The translations under genes and the position numbers were made by a program. Shown one piece after another: positions 8,212 to 14,656 of a DNA stretch of 17,444 nt (its first letter is position 1; the number at the start of each line of letters is the position of its first letter). The notes below the pieces were generated by a model. The model saw nothing but the letters and a program-made list of their open reading frames with translations. It was not told the DNA's origin and searched no databases. This stretch comes from an uncultured Bacteroidales bacterium. Lineage in GTDB: Bacteria > Bacteroidota > Bacteroidia > Bacteroidales > Bacteroidaceae. The stretch spans positions 1 to 17,444 of the forward strand of contig CALEFD010000060.1 in NCBI GenBank assembly GCA_937876995.1. Direction: 5' to 3'.

Positions 8212-9291
8212 TTATTGCAACGATGACATTATTGATGTTATATCTGCTATGTATATATTCTCTTGGCTATCATTTGCAAGCAGTTTCTTTGATTCCCTGT
8301 CGTATGATATAGAGGTAATAGGCTCACCTAATTCTATAACTGCCTTAAGGTTACAATCCAAATCCAAAACTCTTATGCAAACATTCAAAGGAATGTCTTC
8401 CATGTCGTCATACGCTGTTCGCTGATCATACAGAACAAACAAATAATTGTCTATCTGTTCTGTATCCATATAGCCATTAACCAACTTCTTTGCTATTGTA
8501 ATCATATCCATGCCATATAATGTAGAAAAATCTACAAAATCAGGACCTCTTACACCTTTTGTTTTTCCTGTCTCTAAATCAAAAATTGTAATTCTGTCTT
8601 GATAAGATGCAAAATCATATACAGTAGATAAATCATTTGTCATATGTATGAAAGAATCATACAACATATCAGGACCTACATTCAAATAATCCACAATATC
8701 AGGATAAACATTGTACTTCTTTAGCTTGCCATCTGTTTGATGTAGTGTAAACTCCGGAGGAGAAAACATAACTCCATCTCTTGGATCTCCAAATTCACTT
8801 ACGGTCCTTAAAGAAAAATATGATCCATCTTCACGAAACAGATACTTAGACATAAAATGATCTGATTTCTCCGCAACTTTTTTAGGTGTCAAGTTTGCAC
8901 CGGCTCTGATAGAACCGCTTATGTTATACAAATAATAATCGGGATGGTCATACACATAAAAATAGTAATCATTATCTATTTTAAATTTCTGGCCATTGAT
9001 GCTGACAGATTGAAATTCATTTGCAGCTCCACCTTTGGGAGATAATTTGGCAATAGTGTTACCTTCATAATCAAACACTTGTAAGAACGAACGATTATCA
9101 CGAGTAAATACTACTGCTTTTGACTCTAATCCTACTACACCAAATGCGCCCGGACATTCTATTGGCAGTCTTGTAAACTCAAGCTGATATGTAGGAACAT
9201 CAACTGACATATCTATCTGTTCAGGAGTATAATAGGTATTCCTACAAGATGCAAATACAAAAACAATACATAGTAGATAAATTTTATTCAT
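8212..9291 (-). CDS. TolB-like/BF3164-type beta-propeller lipoprotein (paralogue)
   Basis: The 359-residue lipoprotein has the signal MNKIYLLCIVFVFASC and a good lipobox (FASC, Cys16). The body carries propeller-type strand repeats. LSPKGGAANEFQSV at about 83-96 occupies the position of the GRGxxEF-like signature, and the C-terminal blade ITSISYDRESKKLLAND aligns with the other lipoprotein. This supports a shared, diverged fold and probably an old duplication. No acidic export signal follows the Cys (CRNTYY). It starts 13 bases after a 36-codon ORF and is the first recognised gene downstream of the sigma-54-like promoter at 9579-9594. Expression is therefore probably switched on by the divergent NtrC-type regulator (inference). 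Ligand or partner unknown. Confidence 0.78.
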   Translation of the reverse strand: MNKIYLLCIVFVFASCRNTYYTPEQIDMSVDVPTYQLEFTRLPIECPGAFGVVGLESKAVVFTRDNRSFLQVFDYEGNTIAKLSPKGGAANEFQSVSINGQKFKIDNDYYFYVYDHPDYYLYNISGSIRAGANLTPKKVAEKSDHFMSKYLFREDGSYFSLRTVSEFGDPRDGVMFSPPEFTLHQTDGKLKKYNVYPDIVDYLNVGPDMLYDSFIHMTNDLSTVYDFASYQDRITIFDLETGKTKGVRGPDFVDFSTLYGMDMITIAKKLVNGYMDTEQIDNYLFVLYDQRTAYDDMEDIPLNVCIRVLDLDCNLKAVIELGEPITSISYDRESKKLLANDSQENIYIADITSIMSSLQ

Positions 9292-9304
9292 ATCTTTTAC
9301 TTGT

Positions 9305-9415
9305 TTAATTATTAGTATTTGGGGTGAAACAATATCCTATTTTTGCTCCGAAATCTTTGCTACCTTTTTCCTCAAATGTTAACACACTCTTTTTAGTTTT
9401 AATACTTACTTTCAT
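9305..9415 (-). CDS. Small 36-residue ORF upstream of the lipoprotein, candidate peptide
   Basis: An ATG at 9415 opens 36 codons ending in TAA at 9305, leaving 13 bases to the lipoprotein ATG. The product starts MKVSIKTKKSVLTFEEKGSK and ends DFGAKIGYCFTPNTNN. It is lysine-rich in its first half, has a single Cys at position 29, an aromatic/Gly core (FGAKIGYCF) and a polar tail. It has no hydrophobic signal sequence and no double-glycine leader. No Shine-Dalgarno site is visible, which is normal in Bacteroidetes. A 36-codon open stretch has a modest chance probability in this AT-rich DNA. The ATG start, the operon-like spacing and the sigma-54-like promoter about 155 bases upstream favour a real gene. 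Small peptides beside propeller lipoproteins are a recurring theme in Bacteroidetes as I recall. I do not recognise this one; it could also be a leader or upstream ORF that controls lipoprotein translation. Confidence 0.45.
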   Translation of the reverse strand: MKVSIKTKKSVLTFEEKGSKDFGAKIGYCFTPNTNN

Positions 9416-9578
9416 AAAAAAATAGTTTTTAAATTAATAATTTAAGTAATTTATTCTCGTTTCTATTTCAATAATAGTTCGTTAAAAATTGGCCATAGCT
9501 AAGCTGCTCTGGCAGTAAATAAAACAAGTTCTTTTAAAAGTTTGTCTATAACTTGTATAATACATCCACATATATAAC

Positions 9579-9594
9579 TACAACAAGCGTGCCA
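9579..9594 (-). promoter_or_regulatory. Candidate sigma-54 (-24/-12) promoter driving small ORF and lipoprotein
   Basis: The minus strand reads TGGCACG-CTTG-TTGTA. The -24 half TGGCACG is a perfect match to the sigma-54 consensus TGGCACG-N4-TTGCA. The -12 half differs only by GC to GT, and the GG-N10-G spacing is exact. The predicted transcript would start near 9569 and have a leader of about 155 bases before the ATG at 9415. It lies directly beside a divergent gene for a sigma-54 activator, which makes a chance match unlikely. The T in the -12 position would lower promoter strength. Confidence 0.65.
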
Positions 9595-9649
9595 TAGAGC
9601 CAACACACAGAAACCCAACTATTTACAAAACAACAGCACATATTTTAGC

Positions 9650-9684
9650 GTGCGAATACGCACATATTATTTACTATTTCGCAC
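9650..9684. promoter_or_regulatory. Palindromic candidate binding site for the NtrC-type regulator
   Basis: GTGCG (9650-9654) and CGCAC (9659-9663) form a perfect 5-base palindrome with a 4-base spacer. A further TTCGCAC at 9678-9684 is the inverse complement of GTGCGAA at 9650-9656, giving a second 7-base inverted repeat sharing one arm. The sites lie about 80 to 115 bases upstream of the predicted sigma-54 start, where enhancer sites for NtrC-family activators normally sit. They are also next to the regulator's own promoter, so autoregulation is possible. Binding is inferred from position and symmetry only. Confidence 0.45.
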
Positions 9685-9705
9685 ACTTTTTCAAAATTAA
9701 ATATA

Positions 9706-9713
9706 TACATTTG
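9706..9713 (+). promoter_or_regulatory. Candidate -7 box for the response regulator gene
   Basis: TACATTTG is a perfect TAnnTTTG, 16 bases before the regulator ATG. A T-rich stretch (CTTTTTC) lies about 20 bases upstream, near where a -33 TTTG is expected. The untranslated leader would be about 10 bases. Confidence 0.45.
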
Positions 9714-9729
9714 CAAAAAATTACAGCCT

Positions 9730-11094
9730 ATGGATAAAAGCAAGATTCTAATTGTTGACGACAACGAAGATGTTCTGTTTGCTCTGAACCTATTGCTAAA
9801 GAATAGAGTTCAAGCAGTAAGAGTTGCCACAAACCCGGAACGTGTAGAACATTTTATGAACACATTCCAACCGGATGTTATACTTTTAGATATGAACTTT
9901 ACAGCAGATGCCATCTCCGGGCAGGAGGGTATGGACTGTTTACAACATATTATAAATATAGATAACGATGCTGTTGTAGTTTTTATGACAGCCTATTCCG
10001 ATACAGAAAAGGCTGTACGAGCCATAAAAGCAGGTGCTACAGATTTTATATCTAAACCATGGGAAAACGACAAACTGCTGGCCACACTGCAAGCGGCAGT
10101 AGAACTGAGACGTTCCAAGCAAGAAGTTAAATTGCTTAAAGAAAAGGTGGCAGTTTTAGCACAACAAGGTAGTAGCAACACACCTATTTTAATAGGCGAA
10201 TCGGCTGCAATGAAACAGGTCAAGAGTATTATTGACCGTATAGCAGAGACCGATGCCAACGTACTTATTACAGGCGAAAATGGCACAGGTAAAGATGTGG
10301 TGGCACATCTTATAAAACATCTGTCACACAGAAGTAATCAACCTTTTGTATCTATAGATTTGGGTAGTCTGCCGGAACAACTATTTGAAAGTGAACTGTT
10401 TGGATATGAAAAGGGTGCATTCACAGGTGCAGGAAGCGCAAAGGCCGGACGTATGGAAGCAGCATCGGGAGGTACTCTGTTTTTAGACGAGATAGGAAAC
10501 TTATCGGCAGCAATGCAATCTAAATTGCTATCTGCACTGGAACGTAGAGAAATAACCAGATTAGGTGATACAAAAACAAAAAAAATTGATGTGCGTTTAA
10601 TCTGTGCTACTAATGCAGATCTTATGCAGATGGTTGCAGATGGCACTTTCAGACAAGATTTGCTCTACAGAATAAATACAATTGAGATTCACATTCCACC
10701 TATTCGCGAACGAGGCGATGACATTTTACTTCTGGCCGACCATTTTTTAGCTGTATATGCACAGAAATACAACAAACATATAAAAGGCATAAGTATTGAT
10801 GCCAAATCTATGTTGCTTAAATATCAATGGCCGGGAAATGTACGCGAACTGCAACACACTATAGAACGTGCTGTTATTATGACCGATTCCTCTATTATAA
10901 AGAGTCATAATCTTATGTTGCAATCCAATTCATCGGCATATAACCGAAACAGAGAATTACAGACTATGAATCTGGAAGAACTGGAGCGCGATGCCATTGA
11001 ACGCGCTATGCAAAAGGCGGAAGGCAATATAAGCAAAGCTGCAGAACTTTTAGGAATAACCCGATACACATTATATAGAAAATTGAACAAATGA
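9730..11094 (+). CDS. Sigma-54-dependent NtrC-family response regulator
   Basis: A 454-residue cytoplasmic activator that remodels the sigma-54 RNA polymerase after phosphorylation by a partner kinase. The receiver domain (1-125) has the acidic pair Asp10/Asp11, phospho-acceptor Asp54 in ILLDMN, Thr87 and Lys109. The AAA+ domain (about 152-385) has Walker A GENGTGKD at 182-189, the sigma-54 contact loop GAFTGA at 229-234, Walker B GGTLFLDEI at 248-256, and arginine-finger and sensor segments around FRQDLLYRIN and WPGNVREL. A Fis-type helix-turn-helix ends the protein (NISKAAELLGITRYTLYRKL). All catalytic residues are present. Its stop overlaps the kinase start by 4 bases (ATGA). The nearby -24/-12 element pointing the other way makes the small ORF and lipoprotein its most likely targets. 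Confidence 0.96.
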   Translation: MDKSKILIVDDNEDVLFALNLLLKNRVQAVRVATNPERVEHFMNTFQPDVILLDMNFTADAISGQEGMDCLQHIINIDNDAVVVFMTAYSDTEKAVRAIKAGATDFISKPWENDKLLATLQAAVELRRSKQEVKLLKEKVAVLAQQGSSNTPILIGESAAMKQVKSIIDRIAETDANVLITGENGTGKDVVAHLIKHLSHRSNQPFVSIDLGSLPEQLFESELFGYEKGAFTGAGSAKAGRMEAASGGTLFLDEIGNLSAAMQSKLLSALERREITRLGDTKTKKIDVRLICATNADLMQMVADGTFRQDLLYRINTIEIHIPPIRERGDDILLLADHFLAVYAQKYNKHIKGISIDAKSMLLKYQWPGNVRELQHTIERAVIMTDSSIIKSHNLMLQSNSSAYNRNRELQTMNLEELERDAIERAMQKAEGNISKAAELLGITRYTLYRKLNK

Positions 11095-12254
11095 AACGCA
11101 AATTCTTTATACATATTATTGTCATAGTGGTAATGGCTCTGACACTGGTTTTATCTGTTTTTTACCACTTATGGTTTTGCTCCATTTTTACAGTATCAGT
11201 ACTGATTCTTTCTGTAATTACGCTATACAAAATCTTTTCCGACACCTTAGATCTGCTTAAATCGGAGCAGAATTTCAGAAGAAAGGTTGAAAACAGTCAA
11301 CGTACTACCGAATCGCAAATGCTATACTACAAAACATTGATGGAGAATGTAGATACCGCTGTTATGGTGATTACAGATAGCGGCCACACGGAATGGGCAA
11401 ACTCTTTTGCTCAAAAATTTATTGGCGAATCTTGCATGCTTACAGACTCCATAATGGGAGCCATTTCTGAAAAAAAAGAGATTATTCAATTTGAAAACAG
11501 GGAATATGTTATAAGCCATTCCAATATCAATACCGACACAGGAAAACGTATTATTGTAGCAATGAAAGATATTCAAAATGCTATGGATAAAACGGAATTT
11601 GATTCCTGGCATAAATTGGTTAGAGTACTGACCCATGAAATCATGAACTCCATCACCCCTATTATCTCTCTGTCCGATACACTTTGTGATATGGCCTCCA
11701 CCAATATAATGGACGAATCTGACACTATAAAAGAGGGATTGGGAGTTATTCATAGAAGAAGTCAGGGATTACTTACTTTTGTAGAGAACTACCGCAAACT
11801 GACACGCGTTACACTTCCCATAAAAACCAGAATCATGGTATCGGAACTGTTTGCCGATATACAAAAGTTATATACACAGCCTTATATTTCATTCCAGATA
11901 GAAAATGCCGATACCGATTCCATCTATGCCGATAGAGGACAGATGGAACAGGTAATTATAAATCTGCTAAACAATGCGATAGACGCAGTTCCTACCAGCA
12001 ATGCCAGGATAATATGTTCTTTTAGAACGGAATCATCCGGTAGTAGTTACCACTCTATTATTAGTATCACAAACAATGGTAAAGTTATTTTACCAGAGGT
12101 TTTAGAGCGTGTTTTTGTACCGTTTTTCAGTACAAAAAAGAACGGTAGCGGTATAGGACTAAGTCTTTGCAAACAGATAATTATGAACCACGGAGGAGAC
12201 ATAACTATCTGTTCTGACAATGATACAGGTACTACTGTAGAGATAAAACTATAG
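11091..12254 (+). CDS. Membrane sensor histidine kinase, NtrY-like
   Basis: The 387-residue partner kinase of the upstream regulator, translationally coupled by a 4-base overlap. Two membrane helices (about 5-25 and 29-48) are separated by only a few residues. There is thus no periplasmic sensor domain; it must sense within the membrane or through another protein. A PAS-like region covers about 75-165. The dimerisation helix carries the phospho-acceptor His182 in VLTHEIMNSITPI, the variant typical of kinases paired with Bacteroidetes sigma-54 regulators. The ATPase domain has the N-box NLLNNAIDAV (291-300), a FVPFFSTKKNGSGIGLSL G-box (about 342-359) and a C-terminal GTTVEIKL. The ABC transporter or a lipoprotein may supply the signal (inference). 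Its last six bases overlap the convergent aldehyde dehydrogenase gene. Confidence 0.94.
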   Translation: MKRKFFIHIIVIVVMALTLVLSVFYHLWFCSIFTVSVLILSVITLYKIFSDTLDLLKSEQNFRRKVENSQRTTESQMLYYKTLMENVDTAVMVITDSGHTEWANSFAQKFIGESCMLTDSIMGAISEKKEIIQFENREYVISHSNINTDTGKRIIVAMKDIQNAMDKTEFDSWHKLVRVLTHEIMNSITPIISLSDTLCDMASTNIMDESDTIKEGLGVIHRRSQGLLTFVENYRKLTRVTLPIKTRIMVSELFADIQKLYTQPYISFQIENADTDSIYADRGQMEQVIINLLNNAIDAVPTSNARIICSFRTESSGSSYHSIISITNNGKVILPEVLERVFVPFFSTKKNGSGIGLSLCKQIIMNHGGDITICSDNDTGTTVEIKL

Positions 12255-13631
12255 CAGTCCTTTTATGTAACGGAATAGTTTGTAAGGCATATAACGGAAT
12301 GGCAAATCTATTTTTGTAGTGGTAGTGACCACAGAACGTTTGTGTGAAAAAGCATCAAAGCTCAGTTTGCCATGATAGCTTCCCATACCTGAATTCCCTA
12401 CTCCGCCAAATGGGATATTTTCATTTGCAATATGCATTATCACATCATTTATGCAAGAACCTCCTGCCGATGTTTTATGTATAAACTCTTCTGCATCTCT
12501 CTTTTTACCAAAGTAGTAGAGAGCTAACGGTTTTTCTCTTTCCAGAACAAAATCCAATGCTTCACTGCGGTCATTGAAAGTAATTATAGGGAGCACAGGT
12601 CCGAATATCTCTTCTTGCATAACGGGTGCTGTAGGCGCTACATTAGCCAATAATGTAGGCTCTATGTAGAGCTCATTGGCATCTGTATTACCACCTAAAA
12701 CCACAGTACCGTCATTCAGATAGTTCGCTACTCGCTGAAAAGCCTTTTCATTCACCATTCTTACATAGTGTGCCGATTTTTGTATATCAGCACCATGAAG
12801 TTTATGCAGAGCCTTACCATACTCTTCCGTAAACTTTTCTACACAGTTTTTGTGAATCAGCAGATAATCGGGGGCAATACAAGTCTGTCCCGCATTTAAT
12901 GTTTTACCCCAGGCTATTCTGCGTGCAGCTATCTTGATATCCGCATTTTCATCTACCACACAAGGACTTTTACCACCCAACTCCAGCACTACCGGAGTAA
13001 GATGTTTAGCAGCCGCCTGCATTACGGTTTTACCCAACGCCGGACTACCGGTAAAGAATATCAAATCAAAGCGCTCTTCCAGCAACGCACTGTTCACCTG
13101 TCTGTTGCCCTGCACCACAGCAATGTATTCTGATGGGAATGTAGCACTTATCATCTGCTCTACTACTGTAGATACATTTGGAACGTAAGGCGATGCTTTG
13201 AGTATTGCAGTGCAACCTGCCGATATAGCTCCAACAAGCGGATTAAGCAGCAATTGGACTGGATAATTCCAGGGCGATATTATCAATGTGCAGCCCAATG
13301 GTTCCGATACCACTTTGCTCTGTGAAGGCATCATCTTTAGCGGAGTACAAACTCTGCTACTTTTGGCCCACCTGCGCAAATGCTTTATGTGGTTCTTTAT
13401 TTCTCCTTGTACTATACTGATTTCTGTCATCACAGCCTCTTCCATAGACTTATGGAGATCTTTCCACAAAGCTTCACACAATTGTTTTTCCCATTCGGTC
13501 AGCATTTTCTGCATCTTTTTGAGCTGCGCCAAACGAAAATCTACAGACAAAGTAACATGACTGGAAAAGAAGTTTCGTTGTGATTCAACCACCTCTTTTA
13601 TTCTTGATTCCGCTGTATTTTCTATTTTCAT
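12249..13631 (-). CDS. NAD(P)-dependent aldehyde dehydrogenase, class-3-like
   Basis: Oxidises aldehydes to acids with NAD(P). It has 460 residues, the short form typical of class 3 / fatty-aldehyde dehydrogenases. The N-terminal helix has the family QRxFF motif (SQRNFFSSHVTLSVDFR). ISPWNYP at 118-124 supplies Asn122. FTGSPALGK at 193-201 binds the cofactor. Glu217 in LELGGKSP and the nucleophile Cys251 in NAGQTCIAPDY are present, as is EEIFGPVLP. The C-terminus (FRYMPYKLFRYIKGLL) is the short membrane-proximal tail seen in this class. The stop codon TAG is the reverse complement of the kinase's last sense codon, inside the palindrome CTATAG, and no terminator lies between the convergent genes. 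A 26-codon ORF lies 7 bases upstream. The aldehyde substrate is unknown. Confidence 0.95.
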   Translation of the reverse strand: MKIENTAESRIKEVVESQRNFFSSHVTLSVDFRLAQLKKMQKMLTEWEKQLCEALWKDLHKSMEEAVMTEISIVQGEIKNHIKHLRRWAKSSRVCTPLKMMPSQSKVVSEPLGCTLIISPWNYPVQLLLNPLVGAISAGCTAILKASPYVPNVSTVVEQMISATFPSEYIAVVQGNRQVNSALLEERFDLIFFTGSPALGKTVMQAAAKHLTPVVLELGGKSPCVVDENADIKIAARRIAWGKTLNAGQTCIAPDYLLIHKNCVEKFTEEYGKALHKLHGADIQKSAHYVRMVNEKAFQRVANYLNDGTVVLGGNTDANELYIEPTLLANVAPTAPVMQEEIFGPVLPIITFNDRSEALDFVLEREKPLALYYFGKKRDAEEFIHKTSAGGSCINDVIMHIANENIPFGGVGNSGMGSYHGKLSFDAFSHKRSVVTTTTKIDLPFRYMPYKLFRYIKGLL

Positions 13632-13638
13632 ATTTTAT

Positions 13639-13719
13639 CTATTTTCTTCCTGTAAAACTATCCATTGCGTGGAATATGCCCACCACTTCGCCAAAGATAA
13701 AATCAAATATTGAGCACAC
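13639..13719 (-). CDS. Possible 26-codon ORF or gene remnant upstream of the aldehyde dehydrogenase
   Basis: A minus-strand frame reads from GTG at 13719 to TAG at 13639, 7 bases before the dehydrogenase ATG and in a different frame. The product begins VCSIFDFIFGEVVG and continues IFHAMDSFTGRK. It looks protein-like, and the DNA is more GC-rich than its surroundings. There is no ATG except an internal one eight codons from the end, and an in-frame TGA lies nine codons upstream of the GTG. It could be a short upstream ORF, the eroded 3' end of a lost gene, or chance. A -7-like TATCTTTG falls inside it, which would argue against full-length translation. I do not recognise the sequence. Confidence 0.25.
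   Translation of the reverse strand: MCSIFDFIFGEVVGIFHAMDSFTGRK
13692..13699 (-). promoter_or_regulatory. Candidate -7 box for the aldehyde dehydrogenase
   Basis: The minus strand reads TATCTTTG, a perfect TAnnTTTG, predicting a leader of about 55 bases before the ATG at 13631. A clear -33 TTTG is lacking. A second perfect box (TAAATTTG) is at 13773-13766. Confidence 0.4.
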
Positions 13720-13939
13720 ATTTTCCTTTAATCTTTGTCATAAGTCTGATACTATTTAATGGTTGCAAATTTATTTCTAAAATCAACATAACACAATAAA
13801 AAAAGAATCACACATTTGAAATTATTGTATATTTTTCATCCTTTTTTGGTACTTCTGTAAAAATCAGATTATAGATTGAAAGCACTTGTACTACTACAGT
13901 TTCATTATAGCAGCCCTATAGTTTTTAATTATTTTTCTG

Positions 13940-13947
13940 TAAGTTTG
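13940..13947 (+). promoter_or_regulatory. Candidate -7 box for the nitroreductase
   Basis: TAAGTTTG is a perfect TAnnTTTG, 31 bases before the ATG, giving a leader of about 25 bases. The -33 region is T-rich (GTTTTTAATT) and has no exact TTTG. Confidence 0.45.
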
Positions 13948-13978
13948 TCGGCTGATATCTAATTTAATAATTTACAAT

Positions 13979-14596
13979 ATGAAAACTTTGAAAAGATTCT
14001 TTACACTGCTCTGTTTTGTAGTAGTTCTATGTTCTTGTAATGAACAAGAAAATACCGTTTCTGAAGATGGTAATGCAGTAATTGAAAACATTATGTCGCG
14101 CCGCAGTATTCGTAAGTATCTTGCCAAACCAATTGACAGAGAGGTACTTAATACTATTATGGAATGCGGAATAAATGCACCTAATGCTATTAACAGACAG
14201 GCTTGGGAAGTGAGAGTAATTGATAACAAAGAGGCAATAGCTAAATTTTATACAGCTCTGCAACAAGGCAATCCACAGGCACAAGCAAACGCAATAGAGG
14301 GTAGTTTTAGAGGCGCTCCTGTTTTGGTTATCATAGCCAACGATACAACTTTTAATTACTCTCCTTTAGATTGCGGTATTATGTGTGAAAACATTATGCT
14401 TTCTGCCTGGTCTATGGGTGTAGGTTCTGTTTGTTTGGGTAGCCCGGTAGGTTATATTAAGAATTCACCACAGGCTATGCAGATGCTTGGTTTTAGTGAA
14501 AACTACGAACCTCTAATCTGCATTGGTTTAGGTTATCCTGATGAAACTCCTGCCGCAAAACCTCGCGATATGAGCAAAGTCAAATTCATAGATTGA
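13979..14596 (+). CDS. Nitroreductase-family lipoprotein
   Basis: An FMN-dependent NAD(P)H oxidoreductase-type protein of 205 residues. Residues 1-20 form a lipoprotein signal (KRFFTLLCFVVVLCSC) with lipobox LCSC and lipidated Cys20. The nitroreductase fold begins at about 33 (AVIENIMSRRSIRKY), with the family's FMN-phosphate contact RRSIRKY at 41-47. GINAPNAINRQAWE at 64-77 fills the APSGxNxQPW position. LDCGIMCENIMLSAWSMGVGSVCLG at mid-protein is the conserved helix and turn, and ICIGLGYPDE near the end is the usual C-terminal strand. Family members normally work in the cytoplasm; here the enzyme is predicted to be anchored outside it, where NAD(P)H is not expected. The gene stands alone between divergent and convergent neighbours, with its own promoter candidate and a terminator. 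Confidence 0.9.
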   Translation: MKTLKRFFTLLCFVVVLCSCNEQENTVSEDGNAVIENIMSRRSIRKYLAKPIDREVLNTIMECGINAPNAINRQAWEVRVIDNKEAIAKFYTALQQGNPQAQANAIEGSFRGAPVLVIIANDTTFNYSPLDCGIMCENIMLSAWSMGVGSVCLGSPVGYIKNSPQAMQMLGFSENYEPLICIGLGYPDETPAAKPRDMSKVKFID

Positions 14597-14617
14597 TTTT
14601 CACAATTCTCCTATAGC

Positions 14618-14654
14618 AAAGGTAGGTCTGATTGCATCCAATCGACCTACCTTT
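14618..14654. terminator. Shared hairpin terminator between convergent nitroreductase and sirtuin genes
   Basis: AAAGGTAGGTC (14618-14628) pairs with GACCTACCTTT (14644-14654). After a single T bulge, GATTG (14630-14634) pairs with CAATC (14639-14643) around the loop CATC. The stem has 16 base pairs in all. It lies 21 bases after the nitroreductase stop and directly abuts the sirtuin stop on the other strand. The T-rich tail is weak on both strands (TTTAATTATTTT on plus; only the stem TTT on minus). Confidence 0.8.
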
Positions 14655-14656
14655 AA

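Larger units (their letters stand above)
9416..9729. other. Divergent intergenic region (314 bases) between small ORF/lipoprotein and regulator
   Basis: From left to right it holds: a very AT-rich leader (9416-9480) before the small ORF; an unstructured stretch containing the palindrome TGGCCA (9490-9495) and CTTTTAAAAG (9531-9540); a sigma-54-like -24/-12 element on the minus strand (9579-9594); a GTGCG/CGCAC palindrome with an additional inverted copy (9650-9684); and a perfect -7 box for the regulator gene on the plus strand (9706-9713). The layout fits an enhancer-dependent control region. Confidence 0.6.
13632..13978. other. Divergent intergenic region (347 bases) between aldehyde dehydrogenase and nitroreductase
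   Basis: Mostly AT-rich. It contains a small minus-strand open frame just upstream of the dehydrogenase (13639-13719) in a locally less AT-rich stretch, two perfect minus-strand TAnnTTTG boxes (13692-13699, and TAAATTTG at 13766-13773), and one plus-strand box before the nitroreductase (13940-13947). No RNA gene or repeat was recognised. Confidence 0.5.

Noticed and set aside
9489..9507. TTGGCCATAGCTAAGCTGC on the plus strand as a sigma-54 promoter for the regulator
   Set aside because: GG-N10-GC spacing is met, but the -24 and -12 flanking bases match poorly. A clean TAnnTTTG box lies nearer the gene.
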